DNA from: Trematomus loennbergii
Lineage: Eukaryota > Chordata > Actinopteri > Perciformes > Nototheniidae
Direction of reading: 5' to 3'
DNA length: 64,000 bases
Assembly (NCBI GenBank): GCA_012861695.1
Contig: JAAOOA010000126.1
Coordinates: 387,001-451,000 of the forward strand
Shown here: positions 1-11,540 of the stretch, piece after piece
Layout of the letters: every line of letters starts with the position of its first letter
Numbering within the stretch: the first letter of the stretch is position 1
The notes under the pieces: model-generated
Databases searched by the model: none
What the model was told of the DNA's origin: nothing
What the model saw: only the letters and a program-made list of their open reading frames with translations
Translations under genes and position numbers: made by a program

Positions 1-696
1 ATATACAGATATTGATGAAAATGAAGACAGTGTGTAAAGAATGTTAAATGATGATGTTAAATGATGATGATAAATGATGAGATTGTTCAAAGAATGTCCA
101 AATCATGTGATATTTCAAATGATGAAATCATTAGAATGAAGAACCAGCTACAAAGTGGTATTACCACACTATTCTAAAATAGTTTCTTTTTTTATGTTTT
201 ATACTGTTATTAGTGATGCGATTTTTAAATTGTATGTTTTTTATGCTTTGTATAACAAGTGCCTTAACAACTGAATGTGGTATGGGAACGGTTTCTGTGA
301 AAGGAGGGAGTAAGAAATGTTCTAATACCACAAGTTGCTGCTATATTGAATGATTAAAACTAGAAGTTATGCACAAGGGAAAACTTTATGTTTGAAGACC
401 AACCAAAGTATTTTTGTATTTTTGTATTTTTGATGAGGTTATTTGAACCATTCCATTTTGATAGTATGTTTTTTGATATGAGTTATGTACTATGCAAAGT
501 TCAGATGAAGAACTCATTGATTTCAGTATTGTGTTCACACCTTAAAAGGTGTGAAAGGAGGGATTGTTAGAAATTAAAATCAATGTTTTATGGCATGATT
601 TAGTCTAAAACATACCGTCAGTTTAAAAGCAGTCAGATGAAGAACTTATTACTTTTAGTATTGTGTTCACACCTTAAATGGTGTGAAAGGAGGGAT
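1..696 (+). other. Possible 3' internal end of an LTR element
   Basis: This AT-rich stretch holds no convincing coding region. It contains a direct duplication of about 130 bp (about 503-631 and 632-755). Each copy has a near-perfect palindrome of TTCACACCTT and AAGGTGTGAA followed by the purine tract GAAAGGAGGGA. The second purine tract abuts the candidate LTR that starts at 697, which is what a retroelement polypurine tract does. This is inferred from layout only; no protein similarity is visible. Confidence 0.3.
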
Positions 697-1471
697 TGTT
701 AGAAATTAAAATCAATGTTAAACAGCATAATTCAGTCTAAATATCGTCAGTTTAAAGCTGTTTTATTGTGGAAAAACCCGGAAGTTCTCAGGAAATCAAT
801 GCCAAGCTTTTATTCTGAAAATCTTTTATCTGGTTTGCATGTGACTAAATGTTGCGTTTTCTGAATGTAAAGTGAAAGTGACTTGGAGTGTTATACACCA
901 AAAACGAACGGACTTTAACACTACATCGATAGACGTTAAGATATTATTACTGCTGAATATTAGATAAAGGAACAGTTGATCATGGAGTGTTTACACATTA
1001 CGTGAGTAGCTATGACGTCAGAGGGAGCTACCGTAAACGAGAACGGTGTCGTAAAAGTGTTTCTAGGACTTCTAAACTAACGATTACAGCTGTTTATAAG
1101 GTATTAAATAGAAAGTCATGACAGAGATAAGGAGGAGAGAATGCTTAAGGAAATAGGCAGAGAATACCAATGTCGAAATCATCTGTGCTCTCGCGATATC
1201 GAACCCACAAGATGAGAAGGGCGGACCCGCTAACTTCACAGTGGGGGACAACGAGACGTGGATAAAAACAGCGGACAGAGGACCGCTCGCCCTCTTTCCT
1301 TCGCTGCAGCCTACCTCCAAGACAACACCGGCTTTGTCTTTCCATTCACCATGCTTGTTCTTCAACCACGTTACTTAATTAAACTACCCATTTGAACCTT
1401 TTCAGAGACTCCATTAGTCTCGTTATTTTAAGTTTCTTTCCTGGGAGCGAGAAGATCACGAATTATCAACA
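697..1471 (+). mobile_element. Candidate solo or 3' LTR inside an NLR intron
   Basis: The segment starts TGTTAG just after a polypurine tract and ends TATCAACA, giving the TGTT...AACA ends typical of LTRs. Immediately after it the NLR 2-kb repeat resumes (CTAAAAAGAAAATTCTAG, as at about 5706 and 7668), so the upstream sequence looks like an insertion into that unit. A second LTR is not in the window, so pairing cannot be tested. The short open frames at 1084-1365 on the minus strand are not recognisable. Confidence 0.4.
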
Positions 1472-1974
1472 CTAAAAAGAAAATTCTAGTAAAATCCAGT
1501 TAATTAAATCTGCGGAGATTTAAAAAGAGCTTGGGTTTAGAGAATTGATGTTTAAAATGAATATTTCTGTGCTTAGTCTGCCAGTTTATTTGTAAAATAT
1601 TCACCTTTAAGGCAGCAGTGTCAGTGTATTGTTTGCATGCTTTGTTTATTTTAATAACTTGCAAGTTGTCTAAATGCATCCTTCTTGTTTCAAAGGTTTT
1701 CCCCCTACACTAAATGACCCATTCAGCAAGTAAATGGACTTCTGTTTGAAGTAAACTGCTGAAATAAAAGACTGGAAAGTAAAGCTGTGTCTTTGGAGTG
1801 GAATCCTGTTCAAAGTCAGTAGATGCCTCAAGTCCCTTTCAAGTGGGGAAACTGCACCAAAATCAGAGGAGACTTGACTATTGCTGATGATGACAAGGGC
1901 AAGAGTTCAACTTTGCTGATGCACTAAAAACTGAATCCTCTTCAGGTCAGGTTACAGTAGAAACAGACTCTTAC

Positions 1975-2079
1975 TTTGTGTCTGAGGGTCCAGGTTCATT
2001 TCTGAAGGTTGGAAGGTCCCCCATAGACCGGTCACTCTTCAGAGACAGACAGCTGGGGACTGGAGACTCTGCTCTCCGT
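1975..2079 (-). CDS. NLR N-terminal module exon, copy 5
   Basis: This 105-bp exon codes a 35-residue module with the SLKSDRSMGDLPTF variant (R and L where the middle copies have W and I). The acceptor reads CCACAG and the donor AAA|GTAAGAG. It is the most downstream module in the window. The antisense open frame is broken here, but the exon frame is intact. Confidence 0.7.
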
Positions 2080-5000
2080 CTGTGGAAACAACACATGTTT
2101 TAAACACCATTAGTTTATTTAAAGAGCAGCTTTTGATCCACGATTGTTCACCTGATTAAAGATTTTTAGAGTTTTTGAGTCTTGATTGTGGGTTTCTGTT
2201 GTTAAAATTCATTTGAGTGTGAAACGTTTTACATATTTGTATTTTATTTGCTTAATTTAACACAAAGTCCAACATGTAGAGTGTGAGCATGATTTCACTG
2301 GTAGATCATTTACTATTGCTGTAAAGTCAAACAGAGCCTGAGGCTATAATAATGATAAAATAAATACAGATTGCAATTAGTCGAAAAATAATATATATAA
2401 ATACATATCAATAAAAAAATTGATTAATTTTAATAAGAATTAAATCATTAGCGTTACAAATATGTTCATTTAAATACAAATGACCCATTAATAGAGATAT
2501 AAATCGAGTGCGTAATGATCGCAGGCGGTCCTCCTCTGGCAAGCCGGGTGTAATCACTCTAATCAGAAAGCCCCGGTGCCGCTACCTGAATGAGTTAAAT
2601 AGTTGGTGCGTGCGAGTCGGGTGACACACTGAAGCGTGCAGACGGGAGGCATTCTACCAAGTCAGGGCAGGCAGCCGGTAACACACTGAAGCGTGCAGAC
2701 GGGAGGCATTCTACCAAGTCAGGGCAGGCAGCCGGTAACACACTGAAGTGTGCAGACGGGAGGCATTCTACCAAGTCAGGACAGGCAGCCTGTAAGACAC
2801 TGAAGCGTGCAGACGGGATGCAATCTACCAAGTCAGGACAGGCAGCCGGAAACACACTGAAGGGTGCAGACGGGAGGCATTCTACCAAGTCAGGGCAGGC
2901 AGCCGGTAACACACTGAAGTGTGCAGACGGGAGGCATTCTACCAAGTCAGGACAGGCAGCCTGTAAGACACTGAAGCGTGCAGACGGGATGCAATCTACC
3001 AAGTCAGGACAGGCAGCCGGTAACACTGAAGCGTGAAGACGGGAGGCATTCTACCAAGTCAGGACAGGCAGCCGGAAACACACTGAAGGGTGCAGACGGA
3101 GGCATTCTACCAAGTCAGGGCAGGCAGCCGGTAACACACTGAAGTGTGCAGACGGGAGGCATTCTACCAAGTCAGGACAGGCAGCGGTAACACACTGAAG
3201 TGTGCAGACGGGATGCAATCTACCAAGTCAGGACAGGCAGCTGGTCCGACACTCAGATCCTTAGTGTTGTGTGAGAGGTCCGCAGAGCCACGGTGCGCTA
3301 AGATGTTTTATGTTCTGGTAAATTGTTTGCGTGTGTGCCACGTGTCCTTTTATAACTCTGCGCGTCATTGTTTATATATTAAGTATCAATTTGGTGTGCT
3401 AATTTTGCAGAACATTCTGAGCTAAGACTCTCTGTTATGTATTGTTAAAAGGATAGGTAAAAGAAGGACCTATTTAATTTAACATCCTGCAATTAGACTA
3501 CTCTGATAGGTGTTACAAGGATATATGATTTTAGGAGGTTAAATACATTGAATTTAAGAAGAACAATGAATAAATAAATAAATAAATACAATAAAATATT
3601 TATTGTTAAAAAGTATTAATTTCGATTTACTAATTAAGCCTTTCTAATAAAATCTTGTTAATTCAGTTTACTGAATATTCTAAAATAGAGGAAAAAATCT
3701 TTCTTGTTATAAAGAATTCATTTGATTTGCTAAAAGAAAATTCTAGTATAATCCAGTTAATTAAATCTGCGGAGATTTAAAAAGAGCTTGGGTTTAGAGA
3801 ATTGATGTTTAAAATGAATATTTCTGTGCTTAGTCTGCCCAGTTTATTTGTAAAATATTCACCTTTAAGGCAGCAGTGTCAGTGTATTGTTTGCATGCTT
3901 TGTTTATTTTAATAACTTGCAAGTTGTCTAAATGCATCCTTCTTGTTTCAAAGGTGTTCCCCCTACACTAAATGACCCATTCAGCAAGTAAATGGACTTC
4001 TGTTTGAAGTAAACTGCTGAAATAAAAGACTGGAAAGTAAAGCTGTGTCTTTGGAGTGGAATCCTGTTCAAAGTCAGTAGATGCCTCAAGTCCCTTTCAA
4101 GTGGGGAAACTGCACCAAAATCAGAGGAGACTTGACTATTGCTGATGATGACAAGGAGCAAGAGTTCAACTTTGCTGATGCACTAAAAACTGAATCCTCT
4201 TCAGGTCAGGTTACAGTAGAAACAGACTCTTACTTTGTGTCTGAGGGTCCAGGTTCATTTCTGAAGGTTGGAATGTCCCCCATAGACCAGTCACTCTTCA
4301 GAGACAGACAGCTGGGGACTGGAGACTCTGCTCTCCGTCTGTGGAAACAACAAATGTTTTAAACACCATTAGTTTATTTAAAGAGCAGATTTTGATCTAT
4401 GACTGTTCACCTGATTAAAGATTTTAGAGTTTTTGAGTCTTGATTGTGGGTTTCTGTTGTTAAAATTCATTTGAGTGTGAAACGTTTTACATATTTGTAT
4501 TTTATTTGCTTAATTTAACACAAAGTCCAACATGTAGAGTGTGAGCATGATTTCACTGGTAGATCATTTACTATTGCTGTAAAGTCAAACAGAGCCTAAG
4601 GCTATAATAATGATAAAATAAATACAGATTGCAATTAGTCGAAAAATAATATATATAAATACATATCAATAAAAAAAATTATGAATTTTAATAAGAAATT
4701 AAATCATTAGCGTTACAAATATGTTCATTTAAATACAAATGACCCATTAATAGGATATAAATCAAGTGCGTAATGATCGCAGGCGGTCCTCCTCTGGCAA
4801 GCAGGGTGTAATCACTCTAATCAGAAAGCCCCGGTGCCGCTACCTGAAGGAGTTAAATAGTTGGTGCGTGCGAGTCGGGTGACACACTGAAGCGTGCAGA
4901 CGGGAGGCATTCTACCAAGTCAGGACAGGCAGCTGGTAACACACTGAAGCGTGCAGATGGGAGGCATTCTACCAAGTCAGGGCAGGCAGCCGGTAACACA

Positions 5001-8000
5001 CTGAAGCGTGAAGACGGGAGGCATTCTACCAAGTCAGGACAGGCAGCCGGAAACACACTGAAGGGTGCAGACGGGAGGCATTCTACCAAGTCAGGGCAGG
5101 CAGCCGGTAACACACTGAAGTGTGCAGACGGGAGGCATTCTACCAAGTCAGGACAGGCAGCCGGTAACACACTGAAGCGTGCAGACGGGATGCAATCTAC
5201 CAAGTCAGGACAGGCAGCTGGTCCGACACTCAGATCCTTAGTGTTGTGTGAGAGGTCCGCAGAGCCACGGTGCGCTAAGATGTTTTATGTTCTGGTAAAT
5301 TGTTTGCGTGTGTGCCACGTGTCCTTTTATAACTCTGCGCGTCATTGTTTATATATTAAGTATCTATTTGGTGTGCTAATTTTGCAGAACATTCTGAGCT
5401 AAGACTCTCTGTTATGTATTGTTAAAAGGATAGGTAAAAGAAGGACCTATTTAATTTAACATCCTGCAATTAGCCTACTCTGATAGGTGTTACAAGGATA
5501 TACGATTTTAGGAGGTTAAATACATTGAATTTAAGAAGAACAATGAATAAATAAATAAATAAATACAATAAAATATTTATTGTTAAAAAGTATTAATTTC
5601 GATTTACTAATTAAGCCTTTCTAATAAAATCTTGTTAATTCAGTTTACTGAATATTCTAAAATAGAGGAAATAATCTATCTTGTTATAAAGAATTCATTT
5701 GATTTGCTAAAAAGAAAATTCTAGTATAATCCAGTTAATTAAATCTGCGGAGATTTAAAAAGAGCTTGGGTTTAGAGAATTGATGTTTAAAATGAATATT
5801 TCTGTGCTTAGTCTGCCCAGTTTATTTGTAAAATATTCACCTTTAAGGCAGCAGTGTCAGTGTATTGTTTGCATGCTTTGTTTATTTTAATAACTTGCAA
5901 GTTGTCTAAATGCATCCTTCTTGTTTCAAAGGTTTCCCCCTACACTAAATGACCCATTCAGCAAGTAAATGGACTTCTGTTTGAAGTAAACTGCTGAAAT
6001 AAAAGACTGGAAAGTAAAGCTGTGTCTTTGGAGTGGAATCCTGTTCAAAGTCAGTAGATGCCTCAAGTCCCTTTCAAGTGGGGAAACTGCACCAAAATCA
6101 GAGGAGACTTGACTATTGCTGATGATGACAAGGAGCAAGAGTTCAACTTTGCTGATGCACTAAAAACTGAATCCTCTTCAGGTCAGGTTACAGTAGAAAC
6201 AGACTCTTACTTTGTGTCTGAGGGTCCAGGTTCATTTCTGAAGGTTGGAATGTCCCCCATAGACCAGTCACTCTTCAGAGACAGACAGCTGGGGACTGGA
6301 GACTCTGCTCTCCGTCTGTGGAAACAACAAATGTTTTAAACACCATTAGTTTATTTAAAGAGCAGATTTTGATCTATGACTGTTCACCTGATTAAAGATT
6401 TTAGAGTTTTTGAGTCTTGATTGTGGGTTTCTGTTGTTAAAATTAATTTGAGTGTGAAACGTTTTACATATTTGTATTTTATTTGCTTAATTTAACACAA
6501 AGTCCAACATGTAGAGTGTGAGCATGATTTCACTGGTAGATCATTTACTATTGCTGTAAAGTCAAACAGAGCGTAAGGCTATAATAATGATAAAATAAAT
6601 ACAGATTGCAATTAGTCGAAAAATAATATATATAAATACCTATCAATAAAAAAAATTATGAATTTTAATAAGAAATTAAATCATTAGCGTTACAAATATG
6701 TTCATTTAAATACAAATGACCCATTAATAGGGATATAAATCAAGTGCGTAATGATCGCAGGCGGTCCTCCTCTGGCAAGCCGGGTGTAATCACTCTAATC
6801 AGAAAGCCCCGGTGCCGCTACCTGAAGGAGTTAAATAGTTGGTGCGTGCGAGTCGGGTGACACACTGAAGCGTGCAGACGGGAGGCATTCTACCAAGTCA
6901 GGACAGGCAGCTGGTAACACACTGAAGCGTGCAGATGGGAGGCATTCTACCAAGTCAGGCAGGCAGCCGGTAACACACTGAAGCGTGAAGACGGGAGGCA
7001 TTCTACCAAGTCAGGACAGGCAGCCGGAAACACACTGAAGGGTGCAGACGGGATGCAATCTACCAAGTCAGGACAGGCAGCTGGTCCGACACTCAGATCC
7101 TTAGTGTTGTGTGAGAGGTCCGCAGAGCCACGGTGCGCTAAGTTGTTTTATGTTCTGGTAAATTGTTTGCGTGTGTGCCACGTGTCTTTTTATAACTCTG
7201 CGCGTCATTGTTTTTATATTAAGTATCTATTTGGTGTGCACATTTTGCAGAACATTCTGAGTTAAGACTCTCTGTTAGTTATTGTTAAAAGGATAGGTAA
7301 AAGAAGGACCTATCTCATTTAACATCCTGCAATTAGCCTACTCTGATAGGTGTTACAAGGATATACGATTTCAGGAGGTTAAATACATTGAATTTATGAA
7401 GAACAATGAATAAATAAATAAATAAATACAATAAAATATTTATTGTTAAAAAGTATTAATTTCGATTTACTAATTAAGCCTTTCTAATAAAATCCTGTTA
7501 ATTCAGTTTACTGAATATTCTAAAATAGAGGAAATAATCTTTCTTGTTATAAAGAATTCATTTGATTTATTAAAAACATTCCTAGTAAAGTCTTGTTTAA
7601 TTCGTTGAATACTTCTGTTAAAACAGTAAAGAATCTTTCTTGTTTAAATAAAATTAATTTGATTTGCTAAAAAGAAAATTCTAGTAAAATCCAGTTAATT
7701 AAATCTGCGGAGATTTAAAAAGAGCTTGGGTTTAGAGAATTGATGTTTAAAATGAATATTTCTGTGCTTAGTCTGCTCAGTTTATTTGTAAAATATTCAC
7801 CTTTAAGGCAGCAGTGTCAGTGTATTGTTTGCATGCTTGTTTATTTTAATAACTTGCAAGTTGTCTAAATGCATCCTTCTTGTTTCAAAGGTTTTCCCCC
7901 TACACTAAATGACCCATTCAGCAAGTAAATGGACTTCTGTTTGAAGTAAACTGCTGAAATAAAAGACTGGAAAGTAAAGCTGTGTCTTTGGAGTGGAATC

Positions 8001-10868
8001 CTGTTCAAAGTCAGTAGATGCCTCAAGTCCCTTTCAAGTGGGGAAACTGCACCAAAATCAGAGGAGACTTGACTATTGCTGATGATGACAAGGAGCAAGA
8101 GTTCAACTTTGCTGATGCACTAAAAACTGAATCCTCTTCAGGTCAGGTTACAGTAGAAACAGACTCTTACTTTGTGTCTGAGGGTCCAGGTTCATTTCTG
8201 AAGGTTGGAATGTCCCCCATAGACCAGTCACTCTTCAGAGACAGACAGCTGGGGACTGGAGACTCTGCTCTCCGTCTGTGGAAACAACACATGTTTTAAA
8301 CACCATTAGTTTATTTAAAGAGCAGCTTTTGATCTATGACTGTTCACCTGATTAAAGATTTTTAGAGTTTTTGAGTCTTGATTGTGGGTTTCTGTTGTTA
8401 GAATTAATTTGAGTGTGAAACGTTTTACATATTTGTATTTTATTTGCTTAATTTAACACAAAGTCCAACATGTAGAGTGTGAGCATGATTTCACTGGTAG
8501 ATCATTTACTATTGCTGTAAAGTCAAACAGAGCCTAAGGCTATAATAATGATAAAATAAATACAGATTGCAATTAGTCGAAAAATAATATATATAAATAC
8601 ATATCAATAAAAAAATTGATTAATTTTAATAAGAAATTAAATCATTAGCGTTACAAATATGTTCATTTAAATACAAATGACCCATTAATAGGGATATAAA
8701 TCGAGTGCGTAATGATCGCAGGCGGTCCTCCTCTGGCAAGCCGGGTGTAATCACTCTAATCAGAAAGCCCCGGTGCCGCTACCTGAATGAGTTAAATAGT
8801 TGGTGCGTGCGAGTCGGGAGACACACTGAAGCGTGCAGACGGGAGGCATTCTACCAAGTCAGGTCAGGCAGCTGGTAAGACACTGAAGCGTGCAGACGAG
8901 AGGCATTCTACCAAGTCAGGGCTGGCAGCCGGTAACACACTGAAGCGTGCAGACGGGAGGCATTCTACCAAGTCAGGGCAGGCAGCCGGTGACACACTGA
9001 AGCGTGCAGACGGGAGGCATTCTACCAAGTCAGGACAGGCAGCCGGTAACATACTGAAGGGTGCAGACGGGAGGCATTTACCAAGTCAGGGCAGGCAGCC
9101 GGTAACACACTGAAGCGTGAAGACGGGAGGCATTCTACCAAGTCAGGACAGGCAGCCGGAAACACACTGAAGGGTGCAGACGGGAGGCATTCTACCAAGT
9201 CAGGGCAGGCAGCCGGTAACACACTGAAGTGTGCAGACGGGAGGCATTCTACCAAGTCAGGACAGGCAGCCTGTAAGACACTGAAGCGTGCAGACGGGAT
9301 GCAATCTACCAAGTCAGGACAGGCAGCCGGTAACACACTGAAGCGTGAAGACGGGAGGCATTCTACCAAGTCAGGACAGGCAGCCGGAAACACACTGAAG
9401 GGTGCAGACGGGAGGCATTCTACCAAGTCAGGGCAGGCAGCCGGTAATACACTGAAGTGTGCAGACGGGAGGCATTCTACCAAGTCAGGACAGGCAGCCG
9501 GTAACACACTGAAGCGTGCAGACGGGAGGCATTCTACCAAGTCAGGGCAGGCAGCCGGTAACACACTGAAGTGTGCAGACGGGAGGCATTCTACCAAGTC
9601 AGGACAGGCAGCCGGTAACACACTGAAGTGTGCAGACGGGATGCAATCTACCAAGTCAGGACAGGCAGCTGGTCCGACACTCAGATCCTTAGTGTTGTGT
9701 GAGAGGTCCGCAGAGCCACGGTGCGCTAAGATGTTTTATGTTCTGGTAAATTGTTTGCGTGTGTGCCACGTGTCCTTTTATAACTCTGCGCGTCATTGTT
9801 TATATATTAAGTATCTATTTGGTGTGCTAATTTGCAGAACATTCTGAGCTAAGACTCTCTGTTATGTATTGTTAAAAGGATAGGTAAAAGAAGGACCTAT
9901 TTAATTTAACATCCTGCAATTAGCCTACTCTGAGGTGTTACAAGGATATATGATTTTAGGAGGTTAAATACATTGAATTTAAGAAGAACAATGAATAAAT
10001 AAATACAATAAAATATTTATTGTTAAAAAGTATTAATTTCGATTTACTAATTAAGCCTTTCTAATAAAATCTTGTTAATTCAGTTACTGAATATTCTAAA
10101 AGAGGAAATAATCTTTCTTGTTATAAATAATTCATTTGATTTATTAAAAAACATTTCTAGTAAAGTCTTGTTTAATTCGTTGAATACTTCTGTTAAAACA
10201 GTAAAGAATCTTTCTTGTTTAAATAAAATTAATTTGATTTGCTAAAAAGAAAATTCTAGTAAAATCCAGTTAATTAAATCTGCGGAGATTTAAAAAGAGC
10301 TTGGGTTTAGAGAATTGATGTTTAAAATGAATATTTCTGTGCTTAGTCTGCCCAGTTTATTTGTAAAATATTCACCTTAAGGCAGCAGTGTCAGTGTATT
10401 GTTTGCATGCTTTATTTATTTTAATAACTTGCAAGTTGTCTAAATGCATCCTTCTTGTTTCAAAGGTTTCCCCCTACACTAAATGACCCATTCAGCAAGT
10501 AAATGGACTTCTGTTTGAAGTAAACTGCTGAAATAAAAGACTGGAAAGTAAAGCTGTGTCTTTGGAGTGGAATCCTGTTCAAAGTCAGTAGATGCCTCAA
10601 GTCCCTTTCAAGTGGGGAAACTGCACCAAAATCAGAGGAGACTTGACTATTGCTGATGATGACAAGGAGCAAGAGTTCAACTTTGTTGATGCACTAAAAA
10701 CTGAATCCTCTTCAGGTCAGGTTACAGTAGAAACAGACTCTTACTTTGTGTCTGAGGGTCCAGGTTCATTTCTGAAGGTTAGAGGGTCCCCCATAGACCG
10801 TCACTCTTCAGAGACAGACAGCTGGGGACTGGAGATTTGTCCTCTTCGTCATCTTTTAAATCACTCAT
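1975..10868 (-). CDS. NLR (NLRC3-like) N-terminal exons, partial gene
   Basis: This is the 5' coding part of a fish NLR-family receptor, a presumed cytosolic innate immune sensor, read on the minus strand. Coding exons are 10868-10745 (start codon, MSDLKDDEEDKSPVPSC), 8275-8171, 6315-6211, 4338-4234 and 2079-1975. The four internal exons are 105 bp with CAG acceptors and GTAAGAG donors. All junctions fall in the same phase (two bases before, one base after), so any number of modules stays in frame. Each module reads about RRAESPVPSCLSLKSD, then SMGD, PTFRN and EPGPSDTK. From family knowledge, repeated peptides of this kind precede the FISNA-NACHT exon in fish-expanded NLRs; that exon is not in the window. 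Exon 1 has a one-base loss after SLKSD, so it is either damaged or mis-assembled. Confidence 0.72.
2622..3246. repeat. 57-bp minisatellite, about 11 copies
   Basis: The unit runs CACACTGAAGCGTGCAGACG...CAAGTCAGGACAGGCAGCCGGTAA, 57 bp, with variants such as AAGTGTGCAG and GGATGCAATC. It lies in the NLR intron between module copies 5 and 4. Since 57 is a multiple of 3, it gives long spurious open frames on both strands. Confidence 0.95.
4234..4338 (-). CDS. NLR N-terminal module exon, copy 4
   Basis: This 105-bp exon is intact and codes the SLKSDWSMGDIPTF variant of the 35-residue module. It has canonical splice sites and the same phase on both sides. The exon sequence matches the next two upstream copies, which suggests homogenisation. 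Confidence 0.72.
4880..5222. repeat. 57-bp minisatellite, about 6 copies
   Basis: Same unit as at 2622, in the next NLR intron. Six CTACCAAGTCAGG anchors are spaced 57 bp apart between 4911 and 5196. Confidence 0.95.
6211..6315 (-). CDS. NLR N-terminal module exon, copy 3
   Basis: This 105-bp exon appears identical to copy 4, with the same splice sites and phase. Its flanking intron is also near-identical to that of copy 4. Confidence 0.72.
6857..7084. repeat. 57-bp minisatellite, about 4 copies
   Basis: Same 57-bp unit, and the shortest of the four intronic arrays. One unit lacks a base (TCAGGCAGG instead of TCAGGGCAGG). Confidence 0.95.
8171..8275 (-). CDS. NLR N-terminal module exon, copy 2
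   Basis: This is an intact 105-bp module exon, the first spliced after the start-codon exon. It codes the same W/I variant as copies 3 and 4. Confidence 0.72.
8818..9671. repeat. 57-bp minisatellite, about 15 copies
   Basis: This is the longest array, in the first intron of the NLR gene. Fifteen anchors are spaced 57 bp apart, except one of 56 bp. Variant units recur as blocks, which points to duplication of several units at a time. Confidence 0.95.
10745..10868 (-). CDS. NLR start-codon exon (exon 1)
   Basis: The minus strand opens with ATG at 10868-10866 and reads MSDLKDDEEDKSPVPSCLSLKSD. From CCCAGCTG onward it matches the internal modules; the segment before that is unique to this exon and replaces their splice acceptor. 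One base is missing from a GG pair near 10799-10800 (GACCGTCAC versus GACCGGTCAC in copy 5), which shifts the frame after SLKSD and brings an early stop. The donor AAA|GTAAGAG is intact. A sequencing error in a short homopolymer is as likely as real damage. Confidence 0.65.
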
Positions 10869-10904
10869 CTTCTCCAGTCTGAGAGATAAACCAGTCACAC
10901 TGGA

Positions 10905-11460
<556 letters not shown>

Positions 11461-11540
11461 CATACAGGGATGGTTTAGCCGCAATGCACGCTGGGATTTG
11501 GTGTTTATGCGATGTGAAATCCGAAAACATTTAAAAAAAA

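Larger units (their letters stand above)
1472..10890 (-). repeat. Tandem array of ~2-kb NLR exon units
   Basis: Five head-to-tail units share exon and intron sequence at very high identity. The same anchor (ATGCCTCAAGTCCC on the plus strand) recurs at 1823, 4081, 6058, 8018 and 10592, giving spacings of 2258, 1977, 1960 and 2574 bp. Spacing varies mainly with the number of 57-bp minisatellite copies. A block of roughly 100 bp near 7563-7668 and 10138-10235 occurs only in the units left of exon 4 and exon 1, so these two share a closer history. The uniformity suggests recent unequal exchange or gene conversion. Confidence 0.9.

Noticed and set aside
4081..4362. Conserved 93-codon plus-strand frame (MPQVPFKWGNC...) repeated at 6058 and 8018, with variants at 1823 and 10592
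   Set aside because: It is antisense to the spliced NLR module exon. It is broken in the unit at 1823 while the minus-strand exon frame there stays intact.
2622..9671. CRISPR-like regularly spaced repeats
   Set aside because: Units are contiguous 57-bp copies without unique spacers, in animal DNA.
9022..9847. Long frames of 210 and 182 codons on opposite strands
   Set aside because: Both run through the 57-bp minisatellite, whose length is a multiple of three; no domain or splice context supports them.
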